Assembly (NCBI RefSeq): GCF_035634895.1
Contig: NZ_DASQCC010000085.1
Location: 31,376-95,375, forward strand
Reading direction: 5' to 3'
Length of the DNA stretch: 64,000 bases
From: Actinophytocola sp035634895
GTDB lineage: Bacteria; Actinomycetota; Actinomycetes; Mycobacteriales; Pseudonocardiaceae
Shown: positions 33,427 to 42,813 of the stretch, piece by piece
How positions within the stretch are numbered: the first letter of the stretch is position 1
Layout: each line of letters opens with the position of its first letter
Made by a program: the position numbers and the translations under genes
The notes under the pieces: model-generated
What the model was told of the DNA's origin: nothing
What the model saw: the letters and a program-made list of their open reading frames with translations, nothing else
The model's database searches: none

Positions 33427-36000
33427 ATGGCTGGGATCGACACCTCGCCGGAGACCGGCATCGCGCACAGCCTGTCCACTGTGGAGCTGGCGGATCGGTT
33501 CGGTGTCTCGGCGAGCGGTGGCCTCGCCGAAGCCGAGGCCGCCGCCCGGCTGCGGCGGTTCGGGCCGAACGTCATCACCCGGGAGGACGGCCCGGGCTGG
33601 GTGCGGCGGGTGTTCGCCCAGCTGAACAACCCGCTCATCTACGTGTTGCTGGCCGCCGGTGTGGTCACCGCGGCGTTCGGCGGGTTCGTGGACGCCGGGG
33701 TGATCGCCGGTGTCGTCGCGCTGAACGCGGTGATCGGGTACGTGCAGGAGTCGCGGGCGCGGAACGCGCTGGACGCGTTGTCGCGCATGGTGCCCGCCGA
33801 GGCGACCGTCGTCCGCGACGGCGAGCCGCGCCGGGTGCCGGCCGCCGGGCTGGTGCCCGGGGACGTCGTGTTGCTCGCCGCGGGCGACCAGGTGCCGGCG
33901 GACGTGCGGCTGGTCGATGCGCGGGCCTTCGAGGTCGACGAGTCCGTGCTGACCGGGGAGTCGCTGCCGGTGGTGAAGGGGACCGGGACGCTGCCGGCGT
34001 CGACCGGGCTGGCCGACCGGGTGAACATGGCGCACGCCGGCACGGTGGTGAGCCGGGGGTCGGCGCGGGCGGTGGTGGTCGCGACCGGCGACGCGACCCA
34101 GCTCGGTGTCATCGATCGGCTGGTGGCGGGCACCGAGGCCGTGGCGACCCCGTTGACCCGCAAGCTCGCCGGGTTCGCCCGCGAGCTGTCCGTGGTGATC
34201 GTCGTGGTGGCCGCGGTCGTGTTCGTGGTCGGGTTGGTGCGGGGCATGGCGGTGGCCGAGGCGTTCACGGCGGTCGTGGCGCTCGCGGTGGGTGCGATCC
34301 CGGAGGGACTGCCGGCCGCGGTGTCGATCGTGCTCGCGATCGGTGTGGTGCGGATGTCCCGCCGCAAGGCGGTGGTCCGGCACCTGCCCGCCGTGGAGAC
34401 CCTGGGCGGCACGACCGTGATCTGTACCGACAAGACCGGCACGCTCACCGCCAACCGCATGACCGTCACCGCCGTGGTGCCGGCGGCGGGCGAGCGTGAC
34501 TGCCTGGTCGCGGGAACGCTGTGCAACGACGCCACCCTGCGCCGTGCGGGCGACGAGTGGGTGGTCGAGGGAGATCCGACCGAGACCGCGCTGGTCGCCG
34601 CCGCGCGGGCCGCCGGGCTGGACCCCGGTGCGCTGCGCGAGGAGCTCCCGCGGGTGGACGTGGTGCCGTTCGAGTCGGCCCGGCGGTTGATGGCGACCGT
34701 GCACCGGCGTCCGGACGGCACTCGCGTCGGCTACCTCAAGGGCGGGGTGGAGGAGGTGCTCGCGCGCTGCGCCGGGGTGGATGCCGAGGCGGTGCTGGGG
34801 GACCAGCACGCGTTCACCGCCGACGGCCTGCGGGTGCTGGCGTTCGCCACGTTCACCCCGACGGCCGCGCCCCTCGAGGCCCAACTGGACAGTCCACAGG
34901 GGACTTTCCTCGGGCTGCAGGCCATGCACGACCCTCCGCGGGCGCAGGCCGTACGGGCGGTCGCGGCGTGCCGGGCGGCCGGTGTCCAGGTCAAGATGAT
35001 CACCGGCGACCACGCCGACACGGCACGGGCGATCGCGGCGGCTGTCGGCGTCGTCGACTCCGCCGCCGGGGCCACGGTGCTCACCGGCGCGGAGCTCGCG
35101 CGGCTGGGCGGAAGTCCCATCGAGGCGGACGTGTTCGCGCGGGTGTCACCGGAACAGAAGCTCGACCTGGTCAAGGCCCTGCAGGACGCGGGTCACGTGG
35201 TCGCCATGACCGGTGACGGGGTCAACGACGCACCCGCCCTGCGCCGCGCGGACATCGGCGTGGCCATGGGAGCCGGCGGCACCGACGCCGCGCGGGGCGC
35301 GGCGGACATGGTCCTGCTCGACGACGACTTCGCCACGATCGAGGCCGCCGTCGAGGAAGGCCGCGGCGTGTTCGACAACCTGCGCCGCTTCATCGCGTGG
35401 ACGGTGCCCACGAACATCGGCGAGGGCCTGGTGATCCTCGCCGCGGTGCTCGTCGGCGCGACGTTGCCGATCGTGCCGGTGCAGATCCTGTGGATCAACA
35501 TGACCACCGCGGTGTTCCTCGGGCTGACGATGGCGTTCGAGCCCAAGGAGAACGGCATCATGACGCGACCGCCGAGGCCACCGGACCAACCCCTGCTGAC
35601 CAGGACGCTGCTGTGGCAGATCGGGATGGTCGGCGCACTGCTCGTGGTGGCGTCGTTCGTCGCGTTCCACTGGGAGGTCGCGGCCGGCGGGTCGGTGGCA
35701 CAGGCCAGGACCACGGCGGTGAACGTGTTCGTGTGCGTGCAGATCGCCTACCTGTTCAGCTGCCGCGCACTCGACCGTCCGGTACTCGGCGCCCGGCTCG
35801 GCCGCAACCCGATGCTCGTGCTCGGCATCGGTCTCACCGCGGGGCTGCAGCTGCTCATCACCTACCTGCCCGCGATGAACTCGCTGTTCCACACCGCTCC
35901 CGTCGGTCTCCACTCGTGGCTGTTCGCCGGCGCCGCCGCCGTCGTGGCCTTCGCGGTGGTCGAGGTCGACAAGATGGTCGGGCCGGGCGCGCGCCGCTGA
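33427..36000 (+). CDS. P2-type cation-transporting ATPase (Ca2+/CtpF-like)
   Basis: An 857-residue P-type ATPase. It has TGES (residues 176-179), the phosphorylated Asp335 in CTDKTGTLT, and the hinge motif MTGDGVNDAPA (around 594-602). The membrane motif PEGLPAAVSIVLAIG before the phosphorylation site is typical of P2 ATPases (Ca2+ or Na+/K+). CtpF, a P2 ATPase, belongs to the M. tuberculosis DosR regulon, which matches this context. It probably exports Ca2+ or another cation during energy stress. Confidence 0.93.
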   Translation: MAGIDTSPETGIAHSLSTVELADRFGVSASGGLAEAEAAARLRRFGPNVITREDGPGWVRRVFAQLNNPLIYVLLAAGVVTAAFGGFVDAGVIAGVVALNAVIGYVQESRARNALDALSRMVPAEATVVRDGEPRRVPAAGLVPGDVVLLAAGDQVPADVRLVDARAFEVDESVLTGESLPVVKGTGTLPASTGLADRVNMAHAGTVVSRGSARAVVVATGDATQLGVIDRLVAGTEAVATPLTRKLAGFARELSVVIVVVAAVVFVVGLVRGMAVAEAFTAVVALAVGAIPEGLPAAVSIVLAIGVVRMSRRKAVVRHLPAVETLGGTTVICTDKTGTLTANRMTVTAVVPAAGERDCLVAGTLCNDATLRRAGDEWVVEGDPTETALVAAARAAGLDPGALREELPRVDVVPFESARRLMATVHRRPDGTRVGYLKGGVEEVLARCAGVDAEAVLGDQHAFTADGLRVLAFATFTPTAAPLEAQLDSPQGTFLGLQAMHDPPRAQAVRAVAACRAAGVQVKMITGDHADTARAIAAAVGVVDSAAGATVLTGAELARLGGSPIEADVFARVSPEQKLDLVKALQDAGHVVAMTGDGVNDAPALRRADIGVAMGAGGTDAARGAADMVLLDDDFATIEAAVEEGRGVFDNLRRFIAWTVPTNIGEGLVILAAVLVGATLPIVPVQILWINMTTAVFLGLTMAFEPKENGIMTRPPRPPDQPLLTRTLLWQIGMVGALLVVASFVAFHWEVAAGGSVAQARTTAVNVFVCVQIAYLFSCRALDRPVLGARLGRNPMLVLGIGLTAGLQLLITYLPAMNSLFHTAPVGLHSWLFAGAAAVVAFAVVEVDKMVGPGARR

Positions 36001-36051
36001 ACGGCCGTGGCGGGACCCCGCGCACCACGCGGTGCCGCACGGCGACACGGC

Positions 36052-36092
36052 CGAAGGTCCCGACCCGACGAGGACCTGTCTCGGGACCTTCG
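36052..36092. promoter_or_regulatory. 12-bp inverted repeat carrying two DevR-like half-sites
   Basis: CGAAGGTCCCGA (36052-36063) and TCGGGACCTTCG (36081-36092) are perfect inverted repeats 17 bp apart, each containing GGGAC/GTCCC. They lie 52 bp after the ATPase stop and 88 bp before the next start. The structure could be an attenuating hairpin, a terminator or a pair of DevR sites for the CBS-Pat-CBS-USP operon; the last is favoured by the sequence. Confidence 0.55.
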
Positions 36093-36179
36093 ACGGGCTC
36101 GGGGGTGCCTCCGCCTCTGATCACGGGACCGCCGCACGGCGAAGCTGGTGTCAGAGAGATCTACGCTCGAGGAGGCGTG

Positions 36180-36800
36180 ATGAACGCGGTGACGACCGGG
36201 ATACCGGCGATGACCGTCGGGACCGTGATGACCCGGTGCCCGGTGTCGGTTCGGGCCGGCGCGCCGTTCGCGACCGTGGCGGCGCTGCTGTCGCGCGACG
36301 CCATCGGCGCGGTGCCGGTCGTCGACCGGGACGGGCGGTTGGTCGGTGCGGTGTCCGAGGGCGACCTGATCGGTGGCCGCGAAGGCGCCGGGGTGACCGC
36401 GCGGGACGTGATGGACCGTCGTCCGCACACCGTCGCCGAGGACACGCCGCTGCCGGCGGCGGCCCGGCTGCTGACCGAGCCCGGCGTGCGGCGGCTGTAC
36501 GTCACCGAGCACGGCCGGCTCGTCGGCGTGGTGTCGCGGCGCGACCTGCTCACCACCTACCTGCGCGACGACGACGCGATCCGGGAGGACGTCGAGCTGG
36601 CTCTCGCGGACCAACCGCCGCTGTCGGTGAGCGTGCGTGCCGGGGTCGTCCTGCTGCTGGGGCGCGTCGAGTGGCGCAGCGGCAGGGCCGCGCTCGACGA
36701 GCGGGTCCGGACGGTGCCCGGCGTGGTGGAGGTACGGAACCGGCTCGGGTACGTCTTCGACGACGGCACGCGGCCACCTGCCGGCGGGACCACCCGATGA
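36180..36800 (+). CDS. CBS-pair protein with BON domain (2)
   Basis: A 206-residue protein with GAGGAGGC before ATG 36180. The CBS pair is TVGTVMTRCPVSVRAGAPFATVAAL...AVPVVDRDGRLVGAVSEGDL and ARDVMDRRPHTVAEDTPLPAAARLL...RRLYVTEHGRLVGVVSRRDL; a BON-like domain follows (LSVSVRAGVVLLLGRVEW...VVEVRNRL). It overlaps the Pat-like gene by 4 bp. It is likely a nucleotide-sensing partner of stress metabolism. Confidence 0.92.
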   Translation: MNAVTTGIPAMTVGTVMTRCPVSVRAGAPFATVAALLSRDAIGAVPVVDRDGRLVGAVSEGDLIGGREGAGVTARDVMDRRPHTVAEDTPLPAAARLLTEPGVRRLYVTEHGRLVGVVSRRDLLTTYLRDDDAIREDVELALADQPPLSVSVRAGVVLLLGRVEWRSGRAALDERVRTVPGVVEVRNRLGYVFDDGTRPPAGGTTR

Positions 36801-39454
36801 CCGCCGCGATCGGCGCCCAGGGCGTCCGTGCGCTGCTGGCCGACGGCCGGGTCGTCACCATCCGCGCCATCGGCCCCGGGGACGCCGCCGAGGTGCTGTC
36901 CCTCCACACGCGACTGTCCGACCACGACAGGTACCTGCGCTTCTTCGGCACCGGGACCTCGATGCTGCACACCATCACCCAGCGGATCACCCGCGCGGCC
37001 GACGGAGAGCACGCCGCCATCGGCGCCTGGCTGGGCGAGCGGCTCGCGGGGATCGCGCACTACGAGGCGAGGCCGGCCGGCACGACCGCCGAGGTCGCGC
37101 TCGTCGTCGACGGCACGGTGCAGGCGCGCGGGCTCGGCACGTTGCTGCTCGAACACCTGGGCTCGATGGCCCGGCACCGCGGCGTGACCCGGTTCGTGGC
37201 CGAGGTGCTCGCCGAGAACAGCAGGATGATCCGGGTTTTCATCGACGCCGGCATGCCGTACCGGATCACGACCGACGGACCCGAACGGCACGTGGAGATC
37301 TCCCTGACCGAGGACGAGACGTTCGCGGCGGCGGTCGACGAGCGGGACCGGGTGGCCGACGTCGCGAGCCTGGCGAAGGTCCTGCGGCCCGCGTCGATCG
37401 TCGTGGTCGGCGCCGGTCGCCGGCCCGGTTCGGTCGGGCACGCGGTGCTGAGAAACCTGCTGGACGGCGGCTTCACCGGCCGGCTCACCGCGGTGAACCC
37501 GCACGCCGAGGAGATCGCGGGAGTCCCGTGCCGGCCCTCCATCGAGGAGCTGACGGAGACCCCGGAGCTGGCCGTGATCTGTGTGCCGGCGGAGTCGGTG
37601 CCGGACGCCGTCGAGGAGTGCGGCCGGGAGGGGATCCCCGCCGTCGTCGTGATCTCGGCCGGACTGTCGGGCACCGACCTCGCCACGAAGGTGCTGGCGT
37701 CGGTGCGGCGGCACGGCATGCGGCTCGTGGGGCCGAACTGCGTCGGCGTGGTCAACACGGCGGCCGGTTTGGACGCCACGTTCACCAGGGGGGACATCCC
37801 GGTTGGCGACGTGGGGATCGTGACGCAGTCGGGTGGCGTGGGCATCGCGTTGGTCGAGTTGTTGCGCCAGTTGGGTCTCGGCGTCTCGACCATGGTGTCC
37901 ACCGGCGACAAGTACGACGTCAGCGGCAACGACATGCTGCTGTGGTGGCGGCACGACGAGCACACCGCGGCCGCGGTGCTGTACCTGGAGTCGTTCGGCA
38001 ACCCACGCAAGTTCAGCCGGCTCGCCCGCGGCCTCGCCCGCACCAAGCCGGTCATCGCGGTCCGGTCCGCCGAGAGTGACGTCGCCCAGCGCGCCGCGGC
38101 CTCGCACACGGCCGCCGCCGCGACGCCGGCCGTGACCAGGGACGCGTTGTTCGAGCAGGCCGGCGTCATCGCGGTCGACACCGTCAGCGAGGTCACCGAC
38201 GTGCTCGCCGCGCTCGCGTGGCAGCCGCTGCCGGCCGGCAACCGGGTCGCGATCCTGTCCAACGCGGGTGGCGCCGGGGTGCTGGCCGCCGACGCCTGTG
38301 TCCACAACGGACTCGTCGTGCCGTCGCTCGGCGCGGCCACCCGGGCGAAGCTCGCCGCGCTGCTCCCGGCACAGGCCACGGTGGACAACCCCATCGACAC
38401 CACGGCCGGGATCGACGCGGCCACCTTCGGCGCCTGCCTCGAGGTCCTGCTCGCCGACGACACCATCGACGCCGTGCTCGCCGCCGGCGTGCCGACCGCC
38501 CTGGCGGATCCGGTGACGGCGAGCGCCGCGCTCGCGCGAGCCCGGCGCAAGACCGTCCTCGTGGTCCGGCCGGGGCAGCTCGCCTCGGTGACCGGACTCG
38601 GCGACGGGACGCCCGCGACGGCGAGCTTCGCCGACCCCGCCGCGGCCGCGGCCGCGCTCGGCCGGATCGCCACCTATGCCCGGTGGCGCCGGCAACCCGC
38701 CGGCGCGGCGGTCGACCCCGGCGACCTCCAGCTCGACCGGGCGCACGCCCTCGTGGCGGAGTTCCTGCGTGCCGAGCCGCGCGGCGGCTGGCTGCCGCCC
38801 GACACGACGATGCGGTTCCTGGACCTCTTCGGCATCCCCGCCGTGCGCTCGGTCCTGGCCCGCGACACCGAGACCGCCGTGCGGGCACTGGCGGATCTGG
38901 GCGGCCCGGTCGTGGTCAAGGTCGTCGCGGCCGGCGTGCTGCACAAGGCCCGGGCCGGCGGCGTGGTGCTGAACGTGGCGACCGAGGAACAGCTGCGGAC
39001 CACCATCGCGACCTTCCGCGACCGCTTCGGCGGCGCCATGCAGGGTGTGCTGCTCCAACCCATGGCCGCCCCCGGCCGCGAGCTGATCGTCGGCGTCGAC
39101 TCCGACGAGGTGTTCGGCCCGCTCGTCCTGTTCGGCCTCGGCGGCACCGACACCGACCTCATCGCCGACCGCGTCGCCCGCCTCACCCCGCTGTCCGGCC
39201 GCGACGCCGGGTACATGGTGGGTGGGCTGCGGTCCTCGAAAGCCCTGTTCGCCGGCGACGGCGCGCTGCCCACCGAGGAGCTCGTCGACATCCTCACCCG
39301 GGTGAGCCACCTCGCCGAGACCATCCCCGAGGTCGTCGAGCTCGACCTCAACCCGGTCGTCGTCCGCCAGGACGGCTGCCAGGTGCTGGACGCGCGGGTG
39401 CGGCTCGTACCCCGCGACCCGGCAGACCCGTTCCTGCGCCGGCTACGCGCCTAG
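36797..39454 (+). CDS. GNAT acetyltransferase fused to ADP-forming acyl-CoA synthetase-like domains (Pat-like)
   Basis: An 885-residue fusion. Residues 1-175 are a GNAT domain (EVALVVDGTVQARGLGTLLLEHL). Then come a CoA-binding domain (SIVVVGAGRRPGSVGHAVLRNL), two succinyl-CoA-ligase-like domains (GIVTQSGGVGIALVELL, AILSNAGGAGVLAADAC) and a C-terminal ATP-grasp (VVVKVVAAGVLHKARAGGV...ELDLNPVVV). The order GNAT-first is the reverse of Salmonella Pat. Such enzymes acetylate lysines on acyl-CoA synthetases and other proteins. Genes for CBS proteins and a stress protein on either side place protein acetylation in the dormancy programme. Confidence 0.93.
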   Translation: MTAAIGAQGVRALLADGRVVTIRAIGPGDAAEVLSLHTRLSDHDRYLRFFGTGTSMLHTITQRITRAADGEHAAIGAWLGERLAGIAHYEARPAGTTAEVALVVDGTVQARGLGTLLLEHLGSMARHRGVTRFVAEVLAENSRMIRVFIDAGMPYRITTDGPERHVEISLTEDETFAAAVDERDRVADVASLAKVLRPASIVVVGAGRRPGSVGHAVLRNLLDGGFTGRLTAVNPHAEEIAGVPCRPSIEELTETPELAVICVPAESVPDAVEECGREGIPAVVVISAGLSGTDLATKVLASVRRHGMRLVGPNCVGVVNTAAGLDATFTRGDIPVGDVGIVTQSGGVGIALVELLRQLGLGVSTMVSTGDKYDVSGNDMLLWWRHDEHTAAAVLYLESFGNPRKFSRLARGLARTKPVIAVRSAESDVAQRAAASHTAAAATPAVTRDALFEQAGVIAVDTVSEVTDVLAALAWQPLPAGNRVAILSNAGGAGVLAADACVHNGLVVPSLGAATRAKLAALLPAQATVDNPIDTTAGIDAATFGACLEVLLADDTIDAVLAAGVPTALADPVTASAALARARRKTVLVVRPGQLASVTGLGDGTPATASFADPAAAAAALGRIATYARWRRQPAGAAVDPGDLQLDRAHALVAEFLRAEPRGGWLPPDTTMRFLDLFGIPAVRSVLARDTETAVRALADLGGPVVVKVVAAGVLHKARAGGVVLNVATEEQLRTTIATFRDRFGGAMQGVLLQPMAAPGRELIVGVDSDEVFGPLVLFGLGGTDTDLIADRVARLTPLSGRDAGYMVGGLRSSKALFAGDGALPTEELVDILTRVSHLAETIPEVVELDLNPVVVRQDGCQVLDARVRLVPRDPADPFLRRLRA

Positions 39455-39468
39455 AAGGAGAGATTTCG

Positions 39469-40086
39469 ATGCGTGCACGCGACATCATGACCACCCCGGT
39501 GACCACGGCACGGCCGGAGACACCGGTCAAGGAGGCCGCCGCGGTGCTCGCCGGCAACGGCTTCACCGCGCTGCCGGTGGTCGACGGTGACGACCGGCTG
39601 GTCGGCATCGCCACCGAGGCCGACCTGGTGCGGGACCGCGTCCCGCGCGACCCGAGGGCACTGTGCCACCCCGGCGAGGAGCTGCCGACCGTGGCCACCA
39701 CGACGGTCGGCGAGGTGATGACCACCGCGGTCGTCGCCATGAGCCCCGGCACGGACGTGGCGGTGCTGGCCAAGGCACTGCTGGACGCGGGCTACCGCAG
39801 CATGCCGATCGTGGACGGCTCGCGGGTGGTCGGCATCGTGACCCGCCGCGACATCGTCCGGGTCATCGCCCGCGACGACCACACGATCGCCGACGACGTC
39901 CGGCACCGCCTGGCGGTCTACGGCGGCGACCGCCGCTGGCAGGTCGAGGTGCACGACGGCATCGTCGCCATCGGCGACCAGTTCGACGACGAGACCGACC
40001 GCCACGTGGCCACCGTGCTCGCCGAGGCCGTGCCCGGCGTCGTCCGTGCCACCGCGTTCGCCGCCCGTGACGAGGACGACCGATGA
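39469..40086 (+). CDS. CBS-pair protein (3)
   Basis: A 205-residue protein with AAGGAGAG upstream. CBS units are ARDIMTTPVTTARPETPVKEAAAVL...ALPVVDGDDRLVGIATEADL and VGEVMTTAVVAMSPGTDVAVLAKAL...MPIVDGSRVVGIVTRRDIV. The C-terminal 60 residues (WQVEVHDGIVAIGDQF...VVRATAF) look like a reduced BON domain. It overlaps the universal stress protein gene by 4 bp. Confidence 0.9.
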   Translation: MRARDIMTTPVTTARPETPVKEAAAVLAGNGFTALPVVDGDDRLVGIATEADLVRDRVPRDPRALCHPGEELPTVATTTVGEVMTTAVVAMSPGTDVAVLAKALLDAGYRSMPIVDGSRVVGIVTRRDIVRVIARDDHTIADDVRHRLAVYGGDRRWQVEVHDGIVAIGDQFDDETDRHVATVLAEAVPGVVRATAFAARDEDDR

Positions 40087-40976
40087 GCGGGGTGAACACC
40101 CCGGTCGTGGCCGGGGTGGACGGTTCGGAGTCCGCGCTGCACGCCGTGCGGTGGGCGGCACTCGAGGCCCGGCGGCGTCATGCCGGGCTGCGACTGGTGC
40201 ACGCGTTCGGCATCCCCGTCGGGTACGCGCCCGGGTTCGTCGACTGGCACGCCCTGCACGAGGCGGTCGTGGCGCAGGGCAGGACCTGGCTCGACGAGGC
40301 TCGGAAGGCGGCCGAGGAGACCGTCCCGGGGCTGGCCGTCGAGCTGGTCGAGGTGAAGGCCGGGTCCGTGCCGGTACTGCTGAAGGAGTCGGCACACGCG
40401 GCCCTGGTCGTGCTCGGCACCCGAGGTCTCGGCGGCTTCACCGGACTCGTCATCGGCTCGACGGCGGTCGAGGTGGCCGCGCACGCGCACTGCCCGGTCG
40501 TGGTCGTCCGGGGTGCCGACACGGGCACGGGCCCGGTCGTCGTCGGCGTGGACGGCACACCGGTGGGGGAGGCCGCGATCGCGTTCGCCTTCGCCCAGGC
40601 GTCCACACTCGGCACCGACCTGGTCGCCGTGCACACGTGGACCGACCTGATCCTGGAAGCGGCGTTCGCGGGTGGTGCGACGGCGCTGGACTTCGCCCCA
40701 CTGGCGCAGGAGGCCGAGGAGGTCCTCGGCGAGCGGCTGGCCGGCTGGCAGGAGAAGTACCCTGACGTGCCGGTCAGCCGTCACGTCAGCAGGGAACGTG
40801 CGGCCAAGGCGTTGCTGCGGCACGCCGAGCACGCCCAGCTCCTCGTGGTCGGCACCCGGGGACGCGGCGGTTTCCGAGGGTTGCTGCTTGGCTCGACCAG
40901 CCAGCACCTGCTCCACCACGCACCCTGCCCGGTGGCCGTCGTCCCGACCGCCGCGCCCCAGGACGAACAGCCCTAG
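40083..40976 (+). CDS. tandem universal stress protein (1)
   Basis: A 297-residue protein with two Usp domains, each starting VxGVDGS/T and ending with the ATP-binding pattern G-2x-G-9x-G-S (LGTRGLGGFTGLVIGSTA; VGTRGRGGFRGLLLGSTS). The ATP-binding type of two-domain Usp is characteristic of the mycobacterial DosR regulon (Rv1996, Rv2005c, Rv2623 class). Last gene of the CBS-Pat-CBS-USP operon. Confidence 0.95.
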   Translation: MSGVNTPVVAGVDGSESALHAVRWAALEARRRHAGLRLVHAFGIPVGYAPGFVDWHALHEAVVAQGRTWLDEARKAAEETVPGLAVELVEVKAGSVPVLLKESAHAALVVLGTRGLGGFTGLVIGSTAVEVAAHAHCPVVVVRGADTGTGPVVVGVDGTPVGEAAIAFAFAQASTLGTDLVAVHTWTDLILEAAFAGGATALDFAPLAQEAEEVLGERLAGWQEKYPDVPVSRHVSRERAAKALLRHAEHAQLLVVGTRGRGGFRGLLLGSTSQHLLHHAPCPVAVVPTAAPQDEQP

Positions 40977-41057
40977 GACCGGATGGCGGTCGCTGGATAA
41001 GCTGATCTCGTCAATCGTCCGTCGAGTCGGGGTATCGGTTGCGAGAGCGGAGCAGAC

Positions 41058-42794
41058 ATGATGCCGGACGCCGCTGACGGGGTCGGTTCGAGACGGTCGT
41101 CGGTGGGCGTGTCGCTGGCCGGGCTTCGGCTGGACGAGCTGCTCGCCGAGCTGCAGGACCGGCTGAGCGAGATCAGCAAGACCCGGGACCGGCTGCAGGG
41201 CCTGCTCGACGCCGTGGTCGCGGTCGGCGCCGGCCTGGAGCTGGCGGGGACGTTGCAGCGGATCGTGGAGACGGCGGTCGAGCTCGTGGACGCCCGGTAC
41301 GGCGCGCTCGGTGTGCTGGGCGACGAGGGCCTCTCGGAGTTCGTCTACGTCGGCGTCGACCCGCAGACCCGGGCGAAGATGGGGCACCTGCCGGAGGGCA
41401 AGGGCCTGCTGGGGCACCTCATCGCGCACCCGTTCCCGATCCGCCTGCCGGACCTGGCCGACCATCCGTCGTCGGTCGGCTTCCCACCCAACCACCCGCC
41501 GATGCGCAGCTTCCTGGGTACGCCGGTGCGGGTGCGGGACGAGATCTTCGGCAACCTCTACCTCACGGAGAAGAAGGGCGAGGCCGAGTTCAACGACGAC
41601 GACGTCGTGGTGCTGGAGGCCCTCGCGGCCGCCGCCGGCGTCGCGATCGAGAACGCCCGCCTGTTCGAACAGGCCCGGCGGCGGGAACGCTGGCAGCACG
41701 CCTCCGGCGAGGTGAACTCGCTGCTGCTGGGCGGTGCGGAACGCGCGGAGGCGTTCGACCTGATCGCGCGCCGCACGTGCGAGCTGTCCGGCTCGGACAT
41801 CGCGCTGATCCTGCTCGCCGTCGACGGCGAGGACATGCTGCGCGTGGAGGCCGGCGCGGGACCGCGGGGCATGGAGATGATCGGCCGGGAGGTGTCGGCC
41901 AGCATCCCGGTGATCGCGGCGGTCATCACCGACCGGGAGCCCGCCGTGTACAGCGACTTCGCGGAGGTGCTGGGCCCGGAGGCCGACCTGTTCGGCGAGT
42001 TCGGTCCGGCGGACGTCGTGCCGTTCGGTCCGGCGACCGGGGCGACCGGCCTGCTGCTGGCGATGCGGAACAAGGACGGTCACCGGTTCACCGGGGAGCA
42101 GCTGCCGATGCTGGCGTCCTTCGCCGCGCAGGCCGCGCTGGCGCTGGAGCTCGCGGACAAGCAACGCCAGCAACGCGTGCTGGACCTGCTCGCCGACCGG
42201 GACCGCATCGCCGGCGACCTGCACGACCACGTCATCCAGCGGCTCTTCGCGTCCGGGATGAGCCTGCAGGCCGTCGTCGGGCGGATCACCGACGCCGAGG
42301 CACGCGGCCGGGTCAACGCCGTGGTCGGTCAGCTGGACGACACGATGCGGGAGATCCGCACGTCGATCTTCGACCTGCACACCTCGGGGGAGGAGAACCC
42401 CACCAGCCTGCGCCGGCGGATGCTGGACCTGGTGGCGGAGGCGAGCGCGAACACCCACCGGTCGCCCGCGGTGCGCATCTCGGGCGCGGTCGACACACGT
42501 GTCCCGCCGTCGGTGGCCGAGCACGCGCTGGCCGTCCTGCACGAAGGGGTCAGCAACGCCGTCCGGCATGCGCAGGCCACCGACATCGTGGTCACGGTGG
42601 AGGCGGGCGCCGACCTGGTCATCGACGTGACCGACAACGGCATCGGCATGCCCGCCGACGTGGGCCGCAGCGGCCTGCTCAACCTGGACCGGCGCGCCGC
42701 GGAGTGCGGCGGCACGATCTCGGTCTCGCCCAACCCGAAGGGTGGTACCCGCCTGGTGTGGCGGGTGCCGCTGCCCGTACGTCCCCTGCCCTGA
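41058..42794 (+). CDS. devS: two-GAF sensor histidine kinase of the DevS/DosT type
   Basis: A 578-residue kinase with an N-terminal helix, GAF-A (residues ~60-200), GAF-B (~215-365), a HisKA_3 dimerisation domain with His389 in GDLHDHVIQRLF, and a HATPase (NAVRHAQATDIVV, VTDNGIGMP). GAF-A retains GFPPNHPPMRSFLGTPVRVRDE, almost identical to mycobacterial DosS/DosT, where the His of HPPM is the proximal haem ligand (here His146). It should sense O2, NO, CO or redox state and phosphorylate the convergent DevR-type regulator. The gene symbol is by similarity. Confidence 0.93.
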   Translation: MMPDAADGVGSRRSSVGVSLAGLRLDELLAELQDRLSEISKTRDRLQGLLDAVVAVGAGLELAGTLQRIVETAVELVDARYGALGVLGDEGLSEFVYVGVDPQTRAKMGHLPEGKGLLGHLIAHPFPIRLPDLADHPSSVGFPPNHPPMRSFLGTPVRVRDEIFGNLYLTEKKGEAEFNDDDVVVLEALAAAAGVAIENARLFEQARRRERWQHASGEVNSLLLGGAERAEAFDLIARRTCELSGSDIALILLAVDGEDMLRVEAGAGPRGMEMIGREVSASIPVIAAVITDREPAVYSDFAEVLGPEADLFGEFGPADVVPFGPATGATGLLLAMRNKDGHRFTGEQLPMLASFAAQAALALELADKQRQQRVLDLLADRDRIAGDLHDHVIQRLFASGMSLQAVVGRITDAEARGRVNAVVGQLDDTMREIRTSIFDLHTSGEENPTSLRRRMLDLVAEASANTHRSPAVRISGAVDTRVPPSVAEHALAVLHEGVSNAVRHAQATDIVVTVEAGADLVIDVTDNGIGMPADVGRSGLLNLDRRAAECGGTISVSPNPKGGTRLVWRVPLPVRPLP

Positions 42795-42813
42795 GGACGA
42801 GGTCAGAGCCGGC

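Noticed and set aside
36557..39310. A 917-codon open frame on the minus strand, and similar long frames at 1144-3285, 32575-35013 and 39918-42569
   Set aside because: They run antisense to well-identified genes, have His/Arg/Gly/Asp-rich compositions typical of high-GC third-position shadows, and show no family motifs.
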